Below are positions 22,611-32,716 of a stretch of DNA of 64,000 nt, piece by piece. Position numbers and translations under genes: made by a program. Source of the stretch: Bacteroidota bacterium. Lineage in GTDB: Bacteria > Bacteroidota > Ignavibacteria > Palsa-1295. Numbering within the stretch: the first letter of the stretch is position 1; each line of letters begins with the position of its first letter. The notes beneath the pieces are model-generated. The model saw only the letters and a list, made by a program, of their open reading frames with translations. It was not told the DNA's origin and searched no databases. The stretch lies in the NCBI GenBank assembly GCA_021324685.1, contig JAJPIQ010000028.1, positions 1 to 64,000 on the forward strand. Reading direction: 5' to 3'.

Positions 22611-22940
22611 TTAATACTGCGGTACGGCGGGATCGATCTCTTTGCTCCAGGCCAGGATCCCACCGCGAAGATTGCGCGCACGCGGAAGGCCATTGCGTCG
22701 CAGGAATTCGACGGCCATCGCACTCCGCCCACCGGAACGGCAGTGGACGACAATGTCCTCGTCCGGGCCGAAGTCCTGTAAATGCGTAGCAAGGGTATTG
22801 AGCGGAATCAGGGTCCCTCCTAAATTCGCGAATGCAAATTCGTCGGGCTCGCGGACATCGACGAGCCGGAACGCCTTTCCGGAATCCCTCCACTCTTTAA
22901 GTTCCTGCACCGAGATCTCGAACGGAATCGATAATGCCAT
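22611..22940 (-). CDS. Rhodanese-domain sulfurtransferase-like protein
   Basis: This 109-aa single rhodanese domain shows [23 protein letters not shown] and the active-site loop [16 protein letters not shown] with the persulfide-forming Cys. It ends [17 protein letters not shown] as is usual for the family. Such proteins carry sulfur on the active Cys or act as phosphatase-like domains. It lies in the cytoplasm (no signal). It follows nuoN by 70 bases on the same strand and precedes lpxD, so it may be the tail of the complex I transcript. Confidence 0.88.
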   Translation of the reverse strand: MALSIPFEISVQELKEWRDSGKAFRLVDVREPDEFAFANLGGTLIPLNTLATHLQDFGPDEDIVVHCRSGGRSAMAVEFLRRNGLPRARNLRGGILAWSKEIDPAVPQY

Positions 22941-23010
22941 AGTGGTCGTAGAACAGCAGTTTTCGAAAAATCGTCAAGGGCGCGGAAAAAATCGAGGAGA
23001 AAAAAAATCG

Positions 23011-24726
23011 TCAAAAATTAAAAAAGCGAATAACGCCGCTCGCAAAGTCGACAAGCGGTTTAAAGTACACGCCGAGCGCGACCGTGGGGACGGCAAGTCC
23101 GAACAGCAAAACGATTGCCGGGATAGAATACCGGATCCGCGTACGGCCGCCCTCTTCGCGCAGAAACGTTTCGGGTATTCCGCTTCCGGCATCGGCTGCG
23201 AGCGCCATTTCGCGGAGCGGCCGTTTAAGGAACATCGCCGCCGCGACGCGAAGATAATAATAGAGTGAAAGCACCGAGTTTAGAATGACCGCCACGCCAA
23301 GCCACATCCACGGATAGGTGTGCGTGATGGCGTCGGGCGTGAGGACGGCCGTGAGCACATAAAACTTTCCGATAAAGCCCGCGGTCAGTGGGATCCCCGT
23401 GAGCGAGATCAGGAAGAGCACCAGCGCGGAAGCGGCCAGAGGCGACCGGCCCGCAAGCCCGCGGTAATCGTCGATCTCCTCCGAACCGATCTTGTTCTCG
23501 ATCAGCATCACCGCATAAAACGCTCCCAACTGGGTGAAAAGATACGTGACAAGATAGATCAGGATCGCGACGACACCGCCAAAATTCGAACTGCGCGAAA
23601 ATGCGACCGGTCCGGCCGCCAGCGCCGCAAGCATGTATCCGGCATGCGCGATCGTACTATAGGCGAGCATCCGCCGCACGTTCGACTGGAGCAGTGCCGC
23701 CAGGTTCCCGAACGTCATCGTGAGCACCGCGAGCACGGCAAGCGCAGTCTGCCAGTCCAGCAGCGGCGCACCTTCGCGCGAAGTAGGAAAGGCAAAGAGC
23801 AGGAACCGAATGAGGACGCCAAACCCCGCGGCCTTCGAGGCCACAGAAAGAAATGCCGTCACGGGCAGCGGCGCACCGTGATATACGTCGGGCGTCCAGA
23901 AATGGAACGGGACGGCGCTGATCTTATACGCCATCCCGACCAGCGCGAGGATCGTCGCCGTCCATAACAAGTACATATTCATTCCCGTGTGCGTGGCGGG
24001 ATTGAGCGCGAGGATCTGGCGAATGGCGATCAGGTTCGTGGTCCCGGTCAGGCCGTAAAAGAGCGAAAAACCATAGAGCATCAGTCCCGAAGCGAGCGCG
24101 CCGAACAGGATATACTTCAGCGACGCTTCGGCGCCATAATCGGTTTCGCGCGAAAAGCCGGCAAGAATATATCCCGCGATCGAAACGAGCTCGATCGAAA
24201 GATAGATCGTCACGAGATCGAGTGACGCCGGCATGAGATAAAGCCCGACCGTCATGCCGAGCACGAGCGAGGTATACTCCCCCAGCCGCCACGAACGTTC
24301 GCGGAGCTCCTTGGAGACGAGCGACATGAGGAGGACAAATATTCCCGCCAGCGACGCGAGCAGTTTAAAGAACACGCTGAAATTATCGACGACCGCCATC
24401 GCATAGCCACGGTCGAGCACGCGGTTATGCGCGATCGGCGCGAAGAGCGTTTGCGAATAGGGAAAGATAAAGTATCCTCCCTGCCAGTCCGGCGTGAATG
24501 GGCGCCATTCGGTCCAGGAAAAAATTCCGGCGAGCGCGAGGACCGCGATCCCGAAAAAAACGCAGAACGTTTTGCGACTTGTCCGCCGCGTGACCGCATC
24601 GAGCAGGACGGCCAGGAGAAATCCGGCCACGAGGACGAGTTCGGGTATGAACCCATTCACACTGAAGGCTGCATAGCCCTGGGCGGCCCGGGCGATCTCC
24701 GAAAGCGAGTGGACCGGGGACGGCAT
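23011..24726 (-). CDS. nuoN: NADH-quinone oxidoreductase subunit N
   Basis: The 571-aa product, starting at MPSPVHSLSEIARAAQG one base after the nuoM stop codon, is an antiporter-like membrane subunit of complex I with about 14 transmembrane helices. Recognisable features are YLSIELVSIAGYILAGF with the conserved Glu, the proton-channel region FHFWTPDVYHGAPLPVTAFLSVASK and MLAYSTIAHAGYML. It contributes to proton translocation in the cytoplasmic membrane. The listed ORF begins 12 codons earlier but that would overlap nuoM, so the later Met is preferred. It is the last nuo gene of the cluster. Confidence 0.93.
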   Translation of the reverse strand: MPSPVHSLSEIARAAQGYAAFSVNGFIPELVLVAGFLLAVLLDAVTRRTSRKTFCVFFGIAVLALAGIFSWTEWRPFTPDWQGGYFIFPYSQTLFAPIAHNRVLDRGYAMAVVDNFSVFFKLLASLAGIFVLLMSLVSKELRERSWRLGEYTSLVLGMTVGLYLMPASLDLVTIYLSIELVSIAGYILAGFSRETDYGAEASLKYILFGALASGLMLYGFSLFYGLTGTTNLIAIRQILALNPATHTGMNMYLLWTATILALVGMAYKISAVPFHFWTPDVYHGAPLPVTAFLSVASKAAGFGVLIRFLLFAFPTSREGAPLLDWQTALAVLAVLTMTFGNLAALLQSNVRRMLAYSTIAHAGYMLAALAAGPVAFSRSSNFGGVVAILIYLVTYLFTQLGAFYAVMLIENKIGSEEIDDYRGLAGRSPLAASALVLFLISLTGIPLTAGFIGKFYVLTAVLTPDAITHTYPWMWLGVAVILNSVLSLYYYLRVAAAMFLKRPLREMALAADAGSGIPETFLREEGGRTRIRYSIPAIVLLFGLAVPTVALGVYFKPLVDFASGVIRFFNF

Positions 24727-24727
24727 C

Positions 24728-26368
24728 TTACGGCAACAGGGCCGCTTTCGTGAGCGGCGCATTCGTATGCACGATCGAGACCAGCGCGTTCACGCTCGTC
24801 GTCATCAGGTCGACGATCGGGCCGGGATAAATTCCGACGGCGATCACGATCGCGGCGAGCGGCACGAGCGAAACAAGTTCTCGCGGCGTCACGTCCGTGA
24901 GCTGGTTCCACCGTTCCGGAACCGTTCCGAAGAACATGCGCTGGAGCGTGAGGAGGAAATATGCGGCCGTCAGGATCATGCCCACGGCCGAAGCGATCGT
25001 CCACGTCTGCCACGTTTGGAACGAACCTAAGAAGACGAACGCCTCGGACAAGAACATCGAAAATGCCGGGAGCCCGAGCGCGGCAAAAAACGCGATCACG
25101 ACGAGGGCGAAATACCGGGGCATTTGGTTCGCGAGTCCGCCAAATTCGAGGACACCGCGCGTTTGGGTCCGGTCGTAGAGCACCCCGACCAGCAAAAAGA
25201 GCATCGCCGTAACGATCCCGTGATTGAACATCTGGAACACCGCGCCGAGCATCCCCTGCGCGTTAAGCGACGCGATCCCGAGCAGGACATAGCCCATGTG
25301 GCTGATGGAACTGTAAGCAATGAGCCGCTTGAAGTCGCTTTGTGCCATGGCGCACAGCGCGCCATAGACAATATTGATAAAACCAAACATCGCCATATAC
25401 CACGAGAGCGCGACCGCGATCTCGGGAAAGATCCCAAGCGAAAGCCGCAGGATCCCATACGCGCCCATTTTAAGCAATACGCCGGCGAGAATAACGGAAA
25501 TCGCCGTCGGCGCTTCGACGTGCGCGTCCGGCAGCCACGTATGGAACGGTACCATGGGAATTTTTACCGCAAACGCGAAGAAGAGCCCGAAGAAACCGGC
25601 ATAGCGCCAGGCCGTGCCCGCGCCGGAAAAAATACTTCCCGCAACGAACGCGCGCGGATCCATCATCCGCAGCATACTAAACGTGTGATAGAGCTCCGGG
25701 CGGTGCGTCATCGGATTTCGAAGGACCTCATGCGTTCCCGGAATGAGCAACATGACCTCGTTCGAAAAATAGAGCCCGATCATGACCAGCAGCATGAAGA
25801 TGGACCCGAGGAGGGTATACAAAAAGAACTTCATGGCGGCATATTCGCGCCGCGCGCCGCCCCAGATGCCGATCAGGAAGTACATCGGCAGGAGCATCAG
25901 CTCCCAGAAAATATAGAACAGGAAAAAATCGAGCGCACAGAACGTCCCCATGATCCCGATATCGAGCAGGAGGTACATGAGGAAATACCCCTTGATGTTC
26001 CGCTGGATCGAAAAGCTCGCGATCGCCCCCACCGCCGCAATGATCGCCGTGAGCAGGACCATCGTGACCGAAAGGCCGTCGAGGCCCATGAAGTAGTCGA
26101 TGGTAAGATTCCCAAAGACTCCCAGCCCCGAAAGGCGGATCCATGGCAGCCGCTCGACGAACTGGAAACTTTTCGGGTCGTTGATGCCCGCGAGCGAACC
26201 GTTGAAATTCGCCCAGATATAGATCGCGAGTGCGAGCTGCACGAGCGTGACCCCGACCGTGATCGCGCGAATCCAACGGACCTGCTGCCGCGGCACGAAT
26301 GCCGTCGCCAGCATTCCGACCAGCGGGAAAAACGTAATGAAGGTTAGAACCCGAAACTCAGCGATCAT
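24728..26368 (-). CDS. nuoM: NADH-quinone oxidoreductase subunit M
   Basis: This 546-aa antiporter-like subunit of the complex I membrane arm has LFYIFWELMLLPMYFLIGIWGG with the conserved channel Glu, MVPFHTWLPDAHVEAPTAISVILAGVLLKMG and RLIAYSSISHMGYVLLGIASL. Around 14 hydrophobic helices are visible. It pumps protons as part of complex I. It begins 60 bases downstream of an inserted subtilisin gene that separates it from nuoL, an unusual arrangement, and is immediately followed by nuoN. Confidence 0.95.
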   Translation of the reverse strand: MIAEFRVLTFITFFPLVGMLATAFVPRQQVRWIRAITVGVTLVQLALAIYIWANFNGSLAGINDPKSFQFVERLPWIRLSGLGVFGNLTIDYFMGLDGLSVTMVLLTAIIAAVGAIASFSIQRNIKGYFLMYLLLDIGIMGTFCALDFFLFYIFWELMLLPMYFLIGIWGGARREYAAMKFFLYTLLGSIFMLLVMIGLYFSNEVMLLIPGTHEVLRNPMTHRPELYHTFSMLRMMDPRAFVAGSIFSGAGTAWRYAGFFGLFFAFAVKIPMVPFHTWLPDAHVEAPTAISVILAGVLLKMGAYGILRLSLGIFPEIAVALSWYMAMFGFINIVYGALCAMAQSDFKRLIAYSSISHMGYVLLGIASLNAQGMLGAVFQMFNHGIVTAMLFLLVGVLYDRTQTRGVLEFGGLANQMPRYFALVVIAFFAALGLPAFSMFLSEAFVFLGSFQTWQTWTIASAVGMILTAAYFLLTLQRMFFGTVPERWNQLTDVTPRELVSLVPLAAIVIAVGIYPGPIVDLMTTSVNALVSIVHTNAPLTKAALLP

Positions 26369-26428
26369 CTAAAAAAGGCGGCAGTGAAAATCGTCGAAGA
26401 ACGTCGGTCGATAAAAAACATCGGTCCG

Positions 26429-29400
26429 TCAATAGACCGTCAACGCTTGCACCCGGTGCGCTCCGGAAGCGCTCGTGAAGCTCACATAATACGTGCCGGA
26501 GGCAAGCATGCTCGCATCGACGGGCAGGCTGTGAAAGCCCGAAGGCATCCAGCCATCGGCCAGTACCTGCATGCTGCGTCCGATGGCATCGAACAGTTCG
26601 ATCCGCACACGATCGGCCGACGAAATCGAAAACGAAACTTGGGCTCGGGACCGAACCGGATTCGGGCTGATCTCCAACGAAAACGCTGAGATTTCAGATG
26701 GCGCGACGGATGCGGTCGTATCGTCCGCCATGGCTTCCTGGTAGGTTGCGACCCCGTTACTGGCCGAATTGATGCTCACGACAAACTCTCCGTGCCCGCG
26801 AGAAACGCTGATATCGGCGCCATCGGAAATATAACTGACCGGAATTCCGATCGGCGACCACGTGCCACCGAAATCCGTGGTACGATAGACCCCCATATTC
26901 GTCGTGACGATCGCCATATCCGAGTGCGGCACGAAATGGACCGAACCGGGCGCAACGCCCGTCACCGGAAGCGTCTGGAGCGTATCCCACGTTACACCAC
27001 TGTCGTTCGAGATCATGATCCCATTCGTTCCCGTCACACTGCCGCTCGTTCCGGTCGGCCGGAAGCACGCCATGCCGTGCTTCGCGTCGTCATCGAAGGC
27101 GACCGAAAGCGAATGCTGGTAACCCGTTACGACGGTCTTCCACGTCAAGCCGCCATCGGTCGTGCGCCGGATCTGGTGACTGTTCGTTCCGTACCATCCA
27201 TTTTTTCCGACCCAGGCCGTCGCATTGTTCCAGCTGGCCACGCTGCCGGTCGCGATGCTCGGCTTCGAGAGCGGGTTCCACGTTTGGCCTCCATCGTTGG
27301 TGATCCCAATACCCCACCGGCCCGATTTGGGGTCCCCAATTAAAATTCCATTCAGGGGATCGAAAAAGTGGACCGTGTTCACAAAGGCCGCAAAGGACGA
27401 GACGTCGACCGTATTAAAGTTCTTCCCGCCATCCGTCGTGGAGAGCACCGCCGCCGTTCCACCGGGAGGGCCACTGCCAAAAAACGCGGTGAGCGAATCG
27501 AGCGCCGTAACGCAATACGGCGGGTTCGTTCCATCGCTAAGCGTCGAGGTATCGCTCCAGACACTGCCCTGCTCGTTGGCGAACTCGGCATTGTAAATTT
27601 GTCCGTTCGAGGACGCCTGACCGAACGCCGCCCACGCCGCCGTGTTCGAGACCCGAGTCACGCTGGAACCATAAACGCCCCCGCGCTCGAGGACAAAACC
27701 CGGAACGACCGAGAGCGGAATGTAGAGTGTCAGCGTATCGCTATAGAGTGCGCCATCGGTCACCGCAAAACGCACCGGGTAATCGCCGCTGCTGAAGACG
27801 CCGTTGCGTGTGATCTGGAAATCGCCGGTGGCCGTCGCGGACTCGGCCATCGAACCGAGCGAGCCGGAAACGGTCACCAGTTTAGCGCCGAGTTCCGATG
27901 TTGCAACTGCCGAAAGCTTCGTGCCCGCGCCCATGACGTTCTTGAACGTCACTTTCAGATCGTAGGTATGGTTCGCCTTGAGCGAATCGGAAACGACACC
28001 GTCGAGCGAATACGAGCTTACGACGAGCCCCGGCACGAGCGGCGTCGACAACGCTTTTGCGGCATTAAGCCGGCCCCAGTAATCCGGCCGATCGGTTGTA
28101 TTGATGACGTTATCGCACGTGGCAATAAGCTGCCGTGAAATGTACTCTGGGAGCCAGTCCGTATGCATGGACCAAAGGAGGGCCGCCACTCCGCACGCAT
28201 TGGGTGCGGCGAAGCTTGTGCCGTCTTCCGCGCTATAGGCGCTGTTGCCCGGATAGTCGCAACTTTCGATCGATGCTCCCGGAGCCCATACTCCGACCGA
28301 GTGACCGAAATTCGAGAAAAACGTCGCCTGATCGTTTCCGTCCGTCGCGCCGACGCTGAGCACATAGGGTCCATTGGCGGGGTATTGCGGATTTTGATCG
28401 TTGTTGACCCCGGTCACTGTGACCCCCGGAATACCGTTGCCCGCCGCGGCGACGACGAGCGCACCGCGCGCGTGGGCTTCGTCCAAAATAAGATTGGCGA
28501 CCGAAGTATCGAAGCCGGTAATCGGGCCGCCCCAGGAGCAATTGATAATCCGCGCCCCGTGCGTCGAAGCATAATGGATCCCTTCGAAACCGGCGGCGAC
28601 ATTGTCGTAATCCGCGCCGGCCGACTTGATGGGAAGTATTCTGCACCCATACGCGACCCCGGCGATGCCGAGATTATTGTTCCCAGTCGCCGCAATACAG
28701 CCGGCCGTATGCGTGCCGTGGCTCGCACCCGATTCGCGCGGGCGGGGATCGTTATTGGGCTGGAAGGCATCGCCGCCGGAGGCATTCACGTCGCCGACCA
28801 CGTCCCACCCCTCCCAGTTATCGACATAGCCATCGCTATCGTCATCGATGCCGTTCGTCCGTTTATCGTGGCCGTTCTTATCCAATCCGACCTCGCCCCA
28901 GTTGATCTTCACTGCATTTTTAAGGTCTTCATGATCGATATTGATCGCGCAATCGACGTCGGCAATGACGATGGACGTATCGCCGGTCGTCGTATTCCAC
29001 GCGTTCAGAACGTTCATTTTCGTGAGCGCATATTGCGAGGTCAGCAGCGGATCGTTGGGCTGGTTCGAGACCGGGAATAAATAGCGGACGGAACCGGCTT
29101 CGACTTCACCCGTCGCGACGAGCATCGCGACCGCGCGGTGCGGGTCGATCGAAAGATTTTTATAATAGAGGCAGTAGAGACGGTCGATGCCGAGTGCGCG
29201 CGCGATCGAATCGTGGGCATGGGCATCGAAGGGAACGATCTCCAGCACGCCGAGCGTGCGCGCGACACGTTCGAATGCGCCCGCATCGGCGGATTGTAGG
29301 AGTTCACCCTTTGTGCCGATCTTTGAAATTACCGAGCTGCCGGCCTTCCACTGGATATACACGACTCCGGGTGCGCAGGGCGTGATGTGCTCCGGTGCGC

Positions 29401-29494
29401 CGGGGTGCGTGGCGCGATTACGATCGCTCGCAAGGGCGGGAACCGAAACCGAAGCGAAGAGAAGAAGAAGCAGGGCGTTTCTTAAAGTCATCAT
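26429..29494 (-). CDS. Subtilisin-family (S8) serine protease with Asp-box propeller and T9SS sorting domain
   Basis: The 1021-aa product has a signal peptide (MMTLRNALLLLLFASVSVPALA). The S8 catalytic core shows Asp in IVIADVDCAINIDHEDL, His in GASHGTHTAGCIAATG, the oxyanion Asn in VVAAAGNG and Ser in DGTSFAAPNACGV. A central beta region is followed by five Asp boxes (such as STTDGGKNF, TNDGGQTWN and RTTDGGLTW), a photosynthesis-factor-like propeller, then a type A sorting domain (ISPNPVRSRAQVSFS to GTYYVSFTSASG). It is thus secreted across the outer membrane. It starts eight bases after nuoL and lies on the same strand, inside the complex I operon. The insertion point is clear; why it is there is not. 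Confidence 0.9.
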   Translation of the reverse strand: MMTLRNALLLLLFASVSVPALASDRNRATHPGAPEHITPCAPGVVYIQWKAGSSVISKIGTKGELLQSADAGAFERVARTLGVLEIVPFDAHAHDSIARALGIDRLYCLYYKNLSIDPHRAVAMLVATGEVEAGSVRYLFPVSNQPNDPLLTSQYALTKMNVLNAWNTTTGDTSIVIADVDCAINIDHEDLKNAVKINWGEVGLDKNGHDKRTNGIDDDSDGYVDNWEGWDVVGDVNASGGDAFQPNNDPRPRESGASHGTHTAGCIAATGNNNLGIAGVAYGCRILPIKSAGADYDNVAAGFEGIHYASTHGARIINCSWGGPITGFDTSVANLILDEAHARGALVVAAAGNGIPGVTVTGVNNDQNPQYPANGPYVLSVGATDGNDQATFFSNFGHSVGVWAPGASIESCDYPGNSAYSAEDGTSFAAPNACGVAALLWSMHTDWLPEYISRQLIATCDNVINTTDRPDYWGRLNAAKALSTPLVPGLVVSSYSLDGVVSDSLKANHTYDLKVTFKNVMGAGTKLSAVATSELGAKLVTVSGSLGSMAESATATGDFQITRNGVFSSGDYPVRFAVTDGALYSDTLTLYIPLSVVPGFVLERGGVYGSSVTRVSNTAAWAAFGQASSNGQIYNAEFANEQGSVWSDTSTLSDGTNPPYCVTALDSLTAFFGSGPPGGTAAVLSTTDGGKNFNTVDVSSFAAFVNTVHFFDPLNGILIGDPKSGRWGIGITNDGGQTWNPLSKPSIATGSVASWNNATAWVGKNGWYGTNSHQIRRTTDGGLTWKTVVTGYQHSLSVAFDDDAKHGMACFRPTGTSGSVTGTNGIMISNDSGVTWDTLQTLPVTGVAPGSVHFVPHSDMAIVTTNMGVYRTTDFGGTWSPIGIPVSYISDGADISVSRGHGEFVVSINSASNGVATYQEAMADDTTASVAPSEISAFSLEISPNPVRSRAQVSFSISSADRVRIELFDAIGRSMQVLADGWMPSGFHSLPVDASMLASGTYYVSFTSASGAHRVQALTVY

Positions 29495-29502
29495 AGTAAA
29501 CG

Positions 29503-31722
29503 TTACGAGTGGAACAGTGCAAACCGAAGGACGACCAGCGCAACGACGACCGCGGCAACGACCCATGCAAGGTACGTTTGTACGCGGCCGGTCTGAACCG
29601 AGCGCGCCATGAGGCCGAGGAATTGCACCGTCGCTCCCGTGAGCGTAACGATGCCGTCGATCACATACTTATCGAACCATCCGGTAATGTGCGCGAGGAG
29701 AACAGTCGCGCGTGCGGCTAAATTCACGAATCCATCCAAAATGCGGCGGTCGAACCAGGCGGTCACCCGCGCGGTGAGCATAACGGTGTCGACGACGATA
29801 AAATCGTAGATCGCGTCCAGATACCAACCGCGCTGGCTGGCGTTATAGAAGGGGCGGAATGCGCGCCTGAGGGACGCAGACCACGAAGGCCGCCACACAA
29901 AAAGGACGAATGCGAAGAGAAATCCCGCGAGCGCCGAACCCAGGGCTGCCCCTTCTGCCATTCCGGTATTGGCCACGCGTGCGCGTTCGAGCGCGACCTG
30001 GTGGGGCATGGGTGGAAGTTCCCATACATGCGCGCCCTCCTGCGGAGGGGTGATCGCAGCGCCGAACGGCTGGGAAGCAAATTCCTGGGGCGGTGGAACA
30101 TACCCCGCCGGCCGGAACGGCGGTGCGGTCTGCGGCGGAACGACCGAGGCCGGCGTTTTCACCCATTTCGAAAGAAACCATCCGTGCTCCGCACTCAACG
30201 GATTTCGCCCGAACCAGAACCAGACGCAAAAAACAGCGAGCGCAACGAGCGGGACCGTCATGACATACGGAGACTCTCGGATCTTTTCCTGGACCGCCGG
30301 TCTTGCAGGGTTCCCAAAAAACACGAGAAAGACCTGCCGCCACATATAGAGCGCCGTGAGCAACGTGACCGCAAGACCGATCCACGGGATCGCGAGCGCT
30401 ATGCCCTGCTGAAGACCTCCATAGGCCATGCTCCCGGCCAGAATTTCATCTTTCGATAAAAATCCGGCGGTCAGCGGAAGGCCCGTGATCGCAAGCGTCG
30501 CGACGAGGTACGTCCATCCCGTGACGGGCATTCGCCGAAACAGTCCGCCCATGTTGTGAATGTCCTGGGCATCGGTCTCGTGATCGTGAAGATCGTGGAG
30601 CGCGCGGTGCATCGCATGGATCACGGAACCGGCTCCCAGAAAGAGGCAGGCTTTAAAGACCGCATGCGTTACCAAATGAAAAAATCCCGCGGCCACCGCT
30701 CCGGAGCCGATCGACATGATCATCAGTCCCAACTGCGAGACCGTCGAATAGGCCAGGACGCGTTTGATGTCGCGTTGCGTAATCGCGATCGTCGCCGCGA
30801 GGACGCTCGTGAACGCACCGGTGAGCGCAACGATCAGCATGGCATTGCCGGTCAGGATCGGGAACAGGCGCGCCATGAGATAGACACCGGCGGCGACCAT
30901 CGTCGCCGCATGGATCAGTGCGGAGACGGGCGTCGGACCTTCCATCGCGTCCGGCAGCCAGACGTGCAAGGGGAACTGCGCGCTTTTTGCGACCGCCCCG
31001 CAGAAGATCAGGAGTCCGGCGATCGTGAGCGTGGTTTCCGGCGCAAGGCCTAACATGCTGAACGAGAGCGGAAGCCCCTGCTCGATATATCCAAATATTT
31101 CCCGAAATTCAAAGGTCCGAAATTCACTGAAAAGAAGTAAGATCCCGATAAAAAAGAACGCGTCCCCGATCCGGTTGACGATGAACGCTTTTTTCGATGC
31201 GTACTGCGGTCCATGGCGCTCGTACCAGTGGGCGATCAGGGAGTAGCTCGAAAAACCGACGAGTTCCCAGAACATATAGAGCTGGAAAAGGTTACCCGCG
31301 AGGACCACCCCCAGCATAGCAAACGTGAAGAGTCCGAGAAAGGCGAAATAACGGGCGTAGCGAGTGTCCTTACGCATATACCCGATCGAAAAGACATGCA
31401 CGAGGAGGCTCACGCCGGTCACGACGACGAGCAGGATCGCCGTCATGTTATCGAGCAGGATACTATGCCGAATCACGAGCGGCCCCAGGCCCGGAACGTT
31501 CCCAAAGCGGATCCAGTCCGCACTCCACTCGATGGCAAGCAAGCCTGGCGTTCGAACTTTGATCCACGCGACATAGCACGCGAGCGCCGAGCTGAACGCC
31601 ATCGCCGGCAACGCGATCAGGTGCGCCCGGTCCGCCAGCGCCCGCTGATTGAAAATCACGAGCAGGAATACCAGGAGCGGTAGTCCGAGCGCAACGAGCG
31701 AAAGAAGTATGAGTTGGTCCAC
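29503..31722 (-). CDS. nuoL: NADH-quinone oxidoreductase subunit L
   Basis: This 739-aa membrane subunit has LYMFWELVGFSSYSLIAHWYE with the conserved Glu, AQFPLHVWLPDAMEGPTPVSALIHAATMVAAGVYL and RVLAYSTVSQLGLMIMSIG, the classic NuoL motifs. A Pro-rich extramembrane stretch (PPQTAPPFRPAGYVPPPQE) precedes the last helices and the region corresponding to the lateral helix. It is the distal antiporter subunit. It starts 46 bases after nuoK and ends eight bases before the subtilisin gene. Confidence 0.95.
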   Translation of the reverse strand: MDQLILLSLVALGLPLLVFLLVIFNQRALADRAHLIALPAMAFSSALACYVAWIKVRTPGLLAIEWSADWIRFGNVPGLGPLVIRHSILLDNMTAILLVVVTGVSLLVHVFSIGYMRKDTRYARYFAFLGLFTFAMLGVVLAGNLFQLYMFWELVGFSSYSLIAHWYERHGPQYASKKAFIVNRIGDAFFFIGILLLFSEFRTFEFREIFGYIEQGLPLSFSMLGLAPETTLTIAGLLIFCGAVAKSAQFPLHVWLPDAMEGPTPVSALIHAATMVAAGVYLMARLFPILTGNAMLIVALTGAFTSVLAATIAITQRDIKRVLAYSTVSQLGLMIMSIGSGAVAAGFFHLVTHAVFKACLFLGAGSVIHAMHRALHDLHDHETDAQDIHNMGGLFRRMPVTGWTYLVATLAITGLPLTAGFLSKDEILAGSMAYGGLQQGIALAIPWIGLAVTLLTALYMWRQVFLVFFGNPARPAVQEKIRESPYVMTVPLVALAVFCVWFWFGRNPLSAEHGWFLSKWVKTPASVVPPQTAPPFRPAGYVPPPQEFASQPFGAAITPPQEGAHVWELPPMPHQVALERARVANTGMAEGAALGSALAGFLFAFVLFVWRPSWSASLRRAFRPFYNASQRGWYLDAIYDFIVVDTVMLTARVTAWFDRRILDGFVNLAARATVLLAHITGWFDKYVIDGIVTLTGATVQFLGLMARSVQTGRVQTYLAWVVAAVVVALVVLRFALFHS

Positions 31723-31768
31723 GGGTCGGGCGGAAGTGCTATCGCGTTATGAGGTGAAAAGGATTCCG

Positions 31769-32086
31769 TTAATCCCGCAATTGATCGGCCTGCCGAACAT
31801 TGATGGAACCTTGCCGCTTAAAGAGGTTCAGGACGATCGCGAGCGCGACCGCCGCTTCGCATGCCGCCATGACGATCACAAACAGGGCGATCGCCTGCCC
31901 TCCGAGATTGATCGCTCCGTAGCGCGTGAACGCGACGAAGTTAATGTTCGCAGCATTCAAGATCAGTTCGATACCCATCAGCACGGCAATGGCATTACGC
32001 CGCGTCAGCATCGTAAAAATTCCAAGTACGAGGAGTACGGCACTCAGGACCAGGAAATGGGTCAGGCCAACGGGAATGTAATTCAT
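31769..32086 (-). CDS. nuoK: NADH-quinone oxidoreductase subunit K
   Basis: This 105-aa subunit has three transmembrane helices. GIELILNAANINFVAF contains the conserved Glu of helix 2, and AIALFVIVMAACEAAVALAIVL contains that of helix 3. NuoK sits between the antiporter subunits and the quinone module. Its ATG overlaps the nuoJ stop by four bases, indicating coupling. Confidence 0.95.
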   Translation of the reverse strand: MNYIPVGLTHFLVLSAVLLVLGIFTMLTRRNAIAVLMGIELILNAANINFVAFTRYGAINLGGQAIALFVIVMAACEAAVALAIVLNLFKRQGSINVRQADQLRD

Positions 32087-32706
32087 CGGGAACCCTCCGG
32101 ACGGTTGTGTTTCGCGAGCAGGAATGTTTCTTTTCGTGCGATCATCGCCGCGCCGATCAGTGCGACGAGCAATACGACCGAAACCAGTTCGAACGGCAAC
32201 AGGTAATCGGTGAGCAGCAGCGTTCCGAGTGCCATGGCCGTCCCCTGGCTGCCCTGGTGATCGAGGATTTCACGCGGAGTTCCCTGCACGGCATGCGTCG
32301 CTTGTTCGATCGCGTCCTTATTCCAGGGACTGCGACTCCACGGCATTTGGTCGAACTTCATCCAATGTCCCTCCACGAGAAACGAGCCAAGCAGGCACAG
32401 CAGCGCCAGACAAATGACGAGCGCCGGAATGCGGGACTTGAGCGCCGAGCGAAGGTCGATATTCGTCACGCGGTTCGTCAGCATCACGCCAAACACGATC
32501 AGCACGAGAATGCCCCCGACATAGATCAGGACCTGGCTGATCGCCAGGAAATCGGCCGCAAGCAGAACATAAATTCCCGCGATCCCGAAAAATGTAAAGA
32601 GCAGAGAAAACGCCGCATGCACAATATTGCGCGAAAAACAGACGACCGCTGCCGAGGCCACGATCGCGGCGGCAAAGAGATAAAAGAAGATGTCGAAAAG
32701 AGGCAC
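32083..32706 (-). CDS. nuoJ: NADH-quinone oxidoreductase subunit J
   Basis: This 207-aa subunit has an N-terminal helix bundle with VHAAFSLLFTFFGIAGIYVLLAADFLAISQVLIYVGGILVLIVFGVML, the typical NuoJ region, and a further helix near the end (ELVSVVLLVALIGAAMI). A hydrophilic loop between the last two helices is longer than in E. coli. It starts 10 bases after nuoI and overlaps nuoK. Confidence 0.93.
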   Translation of the reverse strand: MPLFDIFFYLFAAAIVASAAVVCFSRNIVHAAFSLLFTFFGIAGIYVLLAADFLAISQVLIYVGGILVLIVFGVMLTNRVTNIDLRSALKSRIPALVICLALLCLLGSFLVEGHWMKFDQMPWSRSPWNKDAIEQATHAVQGTPREILDHQGSQGTAMALGTLLLTDYLLPFELVSVVLLVALIGAAMIARKETFLLAKHNRPEGSR

Positions 32707-32716
32707 GGTCTATAGC

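Noticed and set aside
22556-22792. N-terminal extension of the lpxD ORF
   Set aside because: The 79 extra residues resemble no LpxD and overlap the rhodanese gene.
25124-26347. 407-aa plus-strand ORF opposite nuoM
   Set aside because: Charged composition without domain, antisense to a clear nuoM; shadow of the codon bias.
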